Below are positions 46,666-51,283 of a DNA stretch of 51,283 nt, piece by piece. The translations under genes and the position numbers were made by a program. The stretch covers positions 1 through 51,283 of the forward strand of contig JANYHK010000025.1 of assembly GCA_025359105.1 (NCBI GenBank), in the 5' to 3' direction. This DNA comes from Myxococcales bacterium (GTDB taxonomy: Bacteria > Myxococcota_A > Polyangia > Polyangiales > Polyangiaceae). Under the pieces are notes generated by a model. That model searched no databases, had not been told where the DNA came from, and saw only the letters and a program-made list of their open reading frames with translations. How positions within the stretch are numbered: the stretch's first letter is position 1; the number at the start of each line of letters is the position of its first letter.

Positions 46666-47769
46666 ATGGACGGGGTCGCAAGTGACGTCGGAGCGCTCTC
46701 GCTCGAAGTCTTGTGCGGGCAGCTCCTGGTTGGCGGGTTCGCGGGAACGATCCTGACGCCCTCCTTCGCGGCGGCCCTCGCCGAGGGGCACCGCGGCGGC
46801 GCCATCTTGTTCAGGAGAAACCTCTCCGGCAGTCTGGGCGACGTCCTCGCGCTCAACGCGAGCATCCTCGCCGCGGCGCCGCGCGCGCTTCCCCCGCTCA
46901 TCGCGGTGGATCAAGAAGGGGGCCGCGTCGCCCGTCTCGGCGCGCCTCTGCTGGTGCTCCCGCCGATCTCCGTCGTCGGTGCGCTCGGCGACGCCGACTT
47001 CGCCGAGCGCCTCGCGGAGCGCCAGGGCGCCGAGCTCGCCGCGCTCGGGTTCACCATGAATTTCGCCCCGGTCCTCGACGTCCACACCCGCCCCGAGAAC
47101 CCCATCATCGGCGACCGCGCCTTCTCGCGCGACCCGGCCCGCGTGGCGGAGCTCGGCGTCGCCTGGGCGCGCGGGCTGGAGCGTGGAGGCGTGATGGCTT
47201 GCGGGAAGCACTTCCCCGGCCATGGCGACACGACCACGGACTCGCACCTGGAGCTCCCGCGCGTCGAGCACGCCCGCGCGCGTCTCGAAGCGATCGAGCT
47301 CCCCCCCTTCGCGGCGGCGGCCCGCGCGGGGATCGCGGCGCTCATGACGGCGCACGTCGTCTTCCCTGCCCTCGACCCGGCTGCGCCCGCCACCCTCTCC
47401 ACCGCGATCGCGACGGATCTGCGCTCGGCGATCGCGTTCGACGGCATCCTTGTCTCCGACGATCTCGAGATGAAGGCGATCAACGTCCCGGTCGAGGAGT
47501 CCGCCACCCGCGCCATCGCGGCCGGCTGCGACATGCTGCTCGTCTGCGAGTCGGAGCCGCTGCAACGGCGCGCCCACGCCGCGCTCGTCGCCCGCGCCCA
47601 GGCGAGCCGTGAGTTCCGGATGCGCTGCCGTGAGGCCGCCACGCGGGTCCTCGCCGCGCGAAGGCGGGTCCCGCCGCGCCCGGTCGCGAGCGTGGAGGAG
47701 CTCGGCCACGTGCTCGGGGCCTCCCGCGAAGTCGCCGCGGAGCTCGCCGCGCGCCGGGGCGAGTCGTGA
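46666..47769 (+). CDS. nagZ: Beta-N-acetylglucosaminidase, glycoside hydrolase family 3 (NagZ-like)
   Basis: 367 residues, single-domain GH3 as in NagZ. IAVDQEGGRVARL and the substrate-binding/general-acid loop KHFPGHGDTTTDSH (181-194) are diagnostic. The nucleophile Asp lies in LVSDDLEM. NagZ removes GlcNAc from anhydromuropeptides in peptidoglycan recycling; no signal peptide is visible, consistent with a cytoplasmic enzyme. TAGACA (46654-46659) lies six bases before ATG. hutI overlaps its stop by four bases (GTGA). The gene diverges from the CAP lipoprotein. Confidence 0.92.
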   Translation: MDGVASDVGALSLEVLCGQLLVGGFAGTILTPSFAAALAEGHRGGAILFRRNLSGSLGDVLALNASILAAAPRALPPLIAVDQEGGRVARLGAPLLVLPPISVVGALGDADFAERLAERQGAELAALGFTMNFAPVLDVHTRPENPIIGDRAFSRDPARVAELGVAWARGLERGGVMACGKHFPGHGDTTTDSHLELPRVEHARARLEAIELPPFAAAARAGIAALMTAHVVFPALDPAAPATLSTAIATDLRSAIAFDGILVSDDLEMKAINVPVEESATRAIAAGCDMLLVCESEPLQRRAHAALVARAQASREFRMRCREAATRVLAARRRVPPRPVASVEELGHVLGASREVAAELAARRGES

Positions 47770-48965
47770 CGACCGCGCGCGGCCTGGCGGCGAGGCGGAT
47801 CGCGACGTTCGGGGCGGCCGGCGCCTTCGACGACGGCGCGGTCGTCCTCGACGCGGGCAAGATCGCCTGGGTGGGACCGCGCGGGGACGCGCCGGCGGGT
47901 GTCCCGATCGAGGACCTTGGCGATCGCCTCATCACGCCGGGCCTCGTCGACGCGCATACACACGCGGCATGGGTCGGCTCGCGGCACGCGGAGTACGCCG
48001 TGCGCATGGCCGGCGGCGACTACCGCGACATCGCCGCGGCGGGCGGCGGCATCCTGTCGTCGATGCGCGCGCTCCAGGCCACGACGGAGGACGCGCTCTT
48101 CGAGGCGCTCGCCGCGCGCCTTCTCCGTATGGCTCGTCTCGGCGTCACCTGCGTCGAGGTGAAGAGCGGCTACGGCCTCGAGCCCGAGCTCGAGCTCCTG
48201 CAGCTCCGCGCCATCGCGCGCGCCGCCGCCCGCGAGGACCTGCCGCGCGTCGTCCCTACCTTCCTGGCGCTGCACGCACTCCCGGAGCGAGCGAGGGCGA
48301 CGCCCGCTCTGCGTGCAGCCTACATCGATCACGTCGCCGAAATCGTCGTCCCCGAGGTCGCGGCCGGAGGGCTGGCTCGCTTCGTCGACGCGTACGTCGA
48401 CGCGAACGCGTTCACGGTCGACGAGGCGAGGCGCGTCGCACTGCCGGCGAAGGCCGCCGGCCTCGGCGTACGGCTCCACGTCGGGCAGTTCGCGGACGTG
48501 GGCGGCGCCGAGCTCTGCGCGGAGCTCGGCGCCCGCTCGGCAGATCATCTGGAGCACGTCGGCGACCATGGCCTCGCACGCCTCGCCGCGGCGGGCACCG
48601 CGGCGGTGCTCCTGCCGACGGCGAGCTTCACCCTCGGCCAGGCGCCTCCGCCCGTCGCGCGCCTTCGCGCCGCCGGCGTCGCGCTCGTCGTCGCGAGCGA
48701 CGCCAACCCCGGCACCGCACCGACCGAGAGCCTCCCCCTCGCCCTTGCCCTCGCTGTTCGCCAGTACGGCCTCACCCCCGACGAGGCGCTCCTCGCCGCG
48801 ACGCGGACGGCCGCGCGCTCGCTGGACGCCGCGGGCGGCACGCTCGACGTCGGGAGCCCCGCAGATCTGGTCGTGTGGGACTTGCAGCACGAGCACGCGA
48901 TCGTGCAGCCGTGGGGCGTTCCGAAGACGCACCGTGTGCTGCGCGGAGGGCGACCGATCGCCTGA
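47766..48965 (+). CDS. hutI: Imidazolonepropionase
   Basis: 399 residues, amidohydrolase of histidine degradation, opening imidazolone-5-propionate to formimino-glutamate. Metal ligands HTH (64-66) in VDAHTHAAWVGSRHAEY. GVTCVEVKSGYGL and the Asp in SDANPG are family-specific. The start is GTG inside the nagZ stop. The coupling with nagZ is unusual: hut genes usually cluster with hutU, hutH and hutG, none of which are seen here. Length and motifs are complete. Confidence 0.95.
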   Translation: MTTARGLAARRIATFGAAGAFDDGAVVLDAGKIAWVGPRGDAPAGVPIEDLGDRLITPGLVDAHTHAAWVGSRHAEYAVRMAGGDYRDIAAAGGGILSSMRALQATTEDALFEALAARLLRMARLGVTCVEVKSGYGLEPELELLQLRAIARAAAREDLPRVVPTFLALHALPERARATPALRAAYIDHVAEIVVPEVAAGGLARFVDAYVDANAFTVDEARRVALPAKAAGLGVRLHVGQFADVGGAELCAELGARSADHLEHVGDHGLARLAAAGTAAVLLPTASFTLGQAPPPVARLRAAGVALVVASDANPGTAPTESLPLALALAVRQYGLTPDEALLAATRTAARSLDAAGGTLDVGSPADLVVWDLQHEHAIVQPWGVPKTHRVLRGGRPIA

Positions 48966-48994
48966 CAAACTGGCGGCTCGGCGCGGTCACGGTC

Positions 48995-49072
48995 GTTGCG
49001 GTCGCGGTCGCGGTCGCGGTCGCGGTTGCGGTTGCGGTCGCGGTCGCGGTCGCGGGTCGGGGTCGGGGTCGC
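48995..49072. repeat. Tandem hexanucleotide repeat GTYGCG
   Basis: Ten units of GTCGCG or GTTGCG run from 48995 to 49054, followed by three GGTCGG/GGTCGC units to 49072. They fill most of the gap between the converging hutI and permease genes and touch the permease stop. Each unit differs at one pyrimidine. No gene or terminator is seen in this stretch. Slippage-prone simple sequence is likely. Confidence 0.9.
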
Positions 49073-50004
49073 TACGCGGCTTCCGTATGTCTTCCCAGCC
49101 CCGCGGGCGGCCGTCCGGCGCCCCGTGTGAGCCCAATCACCACCAGCGACGCCAGCGTCGCCGCATACGGGAACATCTCCACGACCTCGCGCGGAATCCG
49201 CGACTGGTCTTGCAGGACGATCTGCAGAGCGTCGAGCGCCGCGAAGGCGACGCATGCGAGCACCGCGCGCACGGGCCGCCACCCGGACAGGATCACCGCC
49301 GCGAGCGCGATGAAGCCGCGCCCGCCGCTCATGCCCGACTGGAACTGGTGCTGATCGAACGCGAGCGCCGCGCCGCCAAGGCCGCACATCATTCCACCGA
49401 TCGTCACGGCGAGGACGCGCACCGGGACGACGGGGACCCCAGCGCTCGACGCCGCCTGCGGGTCCTCGCCGCACGCGCGAACACGCAGGCCGAACCGCGT
49501 TCGATACAGGGTGAAGAGGGTCACTGCCGTCGCGACGACCGTGAGAATCGTCAACGGATCGGTGAGCGTGCGCAGGAGGAGCGACATAGCCGGTGACGCG
49601 CGGCCGCCCACGTGCACGGCGAACCCGGCGACGGACGGCGAGTTCGAGCTCGAGTCGTAGAGCGATCGAAGGACGAAGCGCGTGCCGCCCGCTGCAACGA
49701 GGTTCAGCGCGATGCCGCTCACGATCGCGTCCACCCGCTCGCGCGCGACGAGCAGTCCGTGAACGAGCGCGAAGGCGCCCCCCGCCACCACGGCAGCAAG
49801 CGCTCCCGCGGCGGCGCTCCCGGTCGCGACGTGGACCGCCACCGCGGTGAGGCCGCTCACGAGGAGCGTCCCCTCGAGGGCGATGTTCACGACGCCGCCG
49901 CGCTCGCTCCACACGCCGCCCAGCGCCGCGCACGCATACGGAACGGCCATCCGCACCGTCTGCGCGAGCATCGTCACGGACAGAACGGTCTCGCCGAAGG
50001 TCAT
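49072..50004 (-). CDS. Nucleoside-type ABC transporter permease (second subunit)
   Basis: 310 residues with eight to ten membrane segments. The start MTFGETVLSVTMLAQTVRMAVPYACAALGGVWSERGGVVNIALEG and TRFGLRVRACGEDPQAASSAGV are typical of the BMP/NupQ-type permeases of ribose- and nucleoside-like importers. It overlaps the upstream permease stop by four bases (ATGA). The stop TAG directly follows the GTCGCG repeat block, so repeat length changes would affect the 3' end only. Substrate could be purine nucleosides; not proven. Confidence 0.9.
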   Translation of the reverse strand: MTFGETVLSVTMLAQTVRMAVPYACAALGGVWSERGGVVNIALEGTLLVSGLTAVAVHVATGSAAAGALAAVVAGGAFALVHGLLVARERVDAIVSGIALNLVAAGGTRFVLRSLYDSSSNSPSVAGFAVHVGGRASPAMSLLLRTLTDPLTILTVVATAVTLFTLYRTRFGLRVRACGEDPQAASSAGVPVVPVRVLAVTIGGMMCGLGGAALAFDQHQFQSGMSGGRGFIALAAVILSGWRPVRAVLACVAFAALDALQIVLQDQSRIPREVVEMFPYAATLASLVVIGLTRGAGRPPAGLGRHTEAA

Positions 50005-51044
50005 CCGAACGCCCCCTTCGCCGTGCGCATGACCACCGCGCGGACGCGCGCGTCGGCGAGCGCGACCGAGGTGATCACGACGCCCTGGATGACGTCCATG
50101 AGCTCCATCGGAACGTACGCGTTGATGGCGAGCCCGCCCTGCTGCAGCGTACCGAAGAGGAGCGCCGCGAGGACGAGCCCCACGCCGTTTCCGCGTCCGA
50201 GCAGGGCCACGGCCAGGCCTCCGAAGCCGGCCCCCGCGCCGAGCCCTTGCTCGAAGTAGCCCTTGTAGCCGAGCACCGTCGCCGACGACACGAGGCCGCA
50301 GATCGCGCCCGAGAGGATCAGCGCCTGTGCGAGCCGCCAGCGCACCGGAATGCGCTCGGCGCCGCACGCGATCGGGTTCATGCCGACGAGCGAGACCTCC
50401 CGCCCGAAGCGGGTGCGCCGGTACGACCACCCCACGAAGAGTGCGAGCACGACGCCGGCGACGAGCGCGACGCTCACGCCGCTCCCCCGCAGCGACGGCA
50501 AGAACCGCTCGAGGCGCGGCACGTGCGCTCCGGCCGCCAGCCCCTGAGTGCGCACCGTCCCCTTGAGCGCGAAGCCGAGGCCGAGGACGAGCCCGATCGC
50601 CGCGTCAGCGATGCGGTTCATCATGATCGTCGAGATGACCTCGTGGGCGCCGAAGCGCGCGCGAAGCACCGCGGGCACGAGAGCCCAGAGACCGCCCGCA
50701 AAGGCCGCCACCAGGAGGACGAGCGGCAGCGCATAGAGCGCGCTCGTGCCCTCCGGCAGGTGCGAGCCGACCATCGCCGCTGCGAGGCTCGCCACCGCGA
50801 GCTGCCCCTCGGCGCCGATGTTGAAGAGGCCCGCGCGCAGCGCCAGATCGATTGCGACGCCCGTCAGAAGGAGCGGCGTCGCCTTGAAGAGCACCTGGCC
50901 CGTGCCGTACGCGGTGCCCCACGTCCCCTCGAAGAGCTGCCCCGCGATCTCGCGCGGAGACTCGCCGAAGCCCCACACCAGGAGGCAGAACGCGATCCAC
51001 GCGGCCGCGAGCCCGCAGATCGTCGCGAGCAGGCCCGCCTTCAC
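50001..51044 (-). CDS. Nucleoside-type ABC transporter permease (first subunit)
   Basis: 347 residues with about ten membrane segments. AGLFNIGAEGQLAVASLAA and FGAHEVISTIMMNRIADA are signatures of the NupP/YufP-type permease. TRFGREVSLVGMNPIACGAERI is the cytoplasmic ATPase-contact loop. It overlaps both the ATPase gene and the second permease by four bases, so the transporter genes are tightly coupled. The substrate-binding protein is not in the window. Confidence 0.92.
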   Translation of the reverse strand: MKAGLLATICGLAAAWIAFCLLVWGFGESPREIAGQLFEGTWGTAYGTGQVLFKATPLLLTGVAIDLALRAGLFNIGAEGQLAVASLAAAMVGSHLPEGTSALYALPLVLLVAAFAGGLWALVPAVLRARFGAHEVISTIMMNRIADAAIGLVLGLGFALKGTVRTQGLAAGAHVPRLERFLPSLRGSGVSVALVAGVVLALFVGWSYRRTRFGREVSLVGMNPIACGAERIPVRWRLAQALILSGAICGLVSSATVLGYKGYFEQGLGAGAGFGGLAVALLGRGNGVGLVLAALLFGTLQQGGLAINAYVPMELMDVIQGVVITSVALADARVRAVVMRTAKGAFG

Positions 51045-51283
51045 GCGTCACCTCCCAGCATCGCGGCGCCGATCTCGCGGTCCGACGCGGTGGGCGGGAG
51101 CTCGCGGACGATCGCGCCGCGCGCCATGACGAGGATGCGATCGGCGAGCGCGCGGAGCTCGTGGAGATCGGCGCTGACGACGAGGACTCCGACGCCGCGC
51201 TTCGCGGCCTCGAGGATCTCGCCGTGGATCGCACGCGCTGCGCCGAGATCCACGCCGCGCGTCGGGTGCGCGAGCACGAGCGC
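51041..51283 (-). CDS. Sugar/nucleoside ABC transporter ATPase, C-terminal end (partial)
   Basis: The frame runs off the right edge; about 80 C-terminal residues are visible. HPTRGVDLGAARAIHGEIL is the D-loop region and LVVSADLHELRALADRILVMARG is the H-loop-side region of the second half of RbsA/NupO-type fused ATPases. In this second half the usual switch His is replaced (VSADLHEL), as in RbsA-like proteins. Its stop overlaps the permease start by four bases. Confidence 0.9.
   Translation of the reverse strand, partial: ALVLAHPTRGVDLGAARAIHGEILEAAKRGVGVLVVSADLHELRALADRILVMARGAIVRELPPTASDREIGAAMLGGDA

Noticed and set aside
49052-49071. G-quadruplex in the GGTCGG stretch
   Set aside because: Only three runs of three or more G are present; the fourth needed for a canonical quadruplex is missing.

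Overview
The window reads as chromosomal DNA of a large-genome, high-GC deltaproteobacterium in the broad sense, most likely a myxobacterium (Myxococcota, Polyangiales-like). The support is very high GC with GC-rich third codon positions, three large eukaryotic-type Ser/Thr kinases (two with PEGA domains, one with TPRs), a PP2C phosphatase, many lipoproteins with Asp/Gly/Pro-rich stretches after the lipobox, a PilR-like sigma-54 activator next to type IV pilin genes, and a GTG-rich start codon set. No rRNA, tRNA, CRISPR array, transposase, integrase or phage gene was seen, and coding density is about 95 percent.

Layout. 1-6622: tail of an unknown gene, a Ser/Thr kinase with a TPR sensor half, an M1 aminopeptidase lipoprotein, and (minus strand) a beta-propeller-like lipoprotein ending in a c-type cytochrome. 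6623-6832 is a divergent control region with nested inverted repeats. 6833-13622: two small or TPR proteins, dihydroorotase overlapping carbamoyl-phosphate synthase small subunit (pyrC-carA), a lamin-tail-like lipoprotein, RimO and a VOC protein. 13702-19513: a PEGA-domain kinase, a TPR protein, an amino-acid-type ABC substrate-binding lipoprotein (minus), a PP2C phosphatase and a small lipoprotein (minus). 19694-22489: a 931-residue protein with a putative phosphodiester-glycosidase domain.

22694-28947 is a signalling and pilus block: a 1045-residue PEGA kinase, then 12 bases later a PilR-type response regulator, a spacer with a GG-N10-GC sigma-54 promoter candidate, and two type IV pilin-like genes closed by a good intrinsic terminator. 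No PilS-type histidine kinase lies beside pilR; the gene directly upstream is the Ser/Thr kinase.

29074-43492 is a cell-envelope or secondary-product block. It holds two multi-pass membrane proteins (one DUF2723/TMEM260-like), a SAM methyltransferase overlapping a fatty-acid desaturase, a second paralogous desaturase, an FkbM methyltransferase, and a seven-gene minus-strand operon: flippase-like membrane protein, family 2 glycosyltransferase, radical SAM/SPASM protein, methyltransferase-like protein, two NAD-dependent epimerase/dehydratases and an SDR. The last six genes all overlap by 1-4 bases. This operon is the best candidate here for an undescribed biosynthetic system; its product cannot be named from sequence.

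43586-45604 holds a second pilin-like pair plus a TPR protein. All four pilin-like proteins of the window share a C-terminal Asp/Asn/Gly loop followed by a short strand. 45621-51283: a CAP-domain lipoprotein (minus), NagZ overlapping HutI, a GTCGCG simple-sequence repeat, and three minus-strand genes of a nucleoside-type ABC importer (two permeases and the end of the ATPase).

A recurring regulatory pattern is a TANNNT box 5-9 bases before the start codon of several genes. The clearest is TTGACC-N16-TACGCT-N7-ATG before the kinase at 13702, which suggests leaderless transcription.
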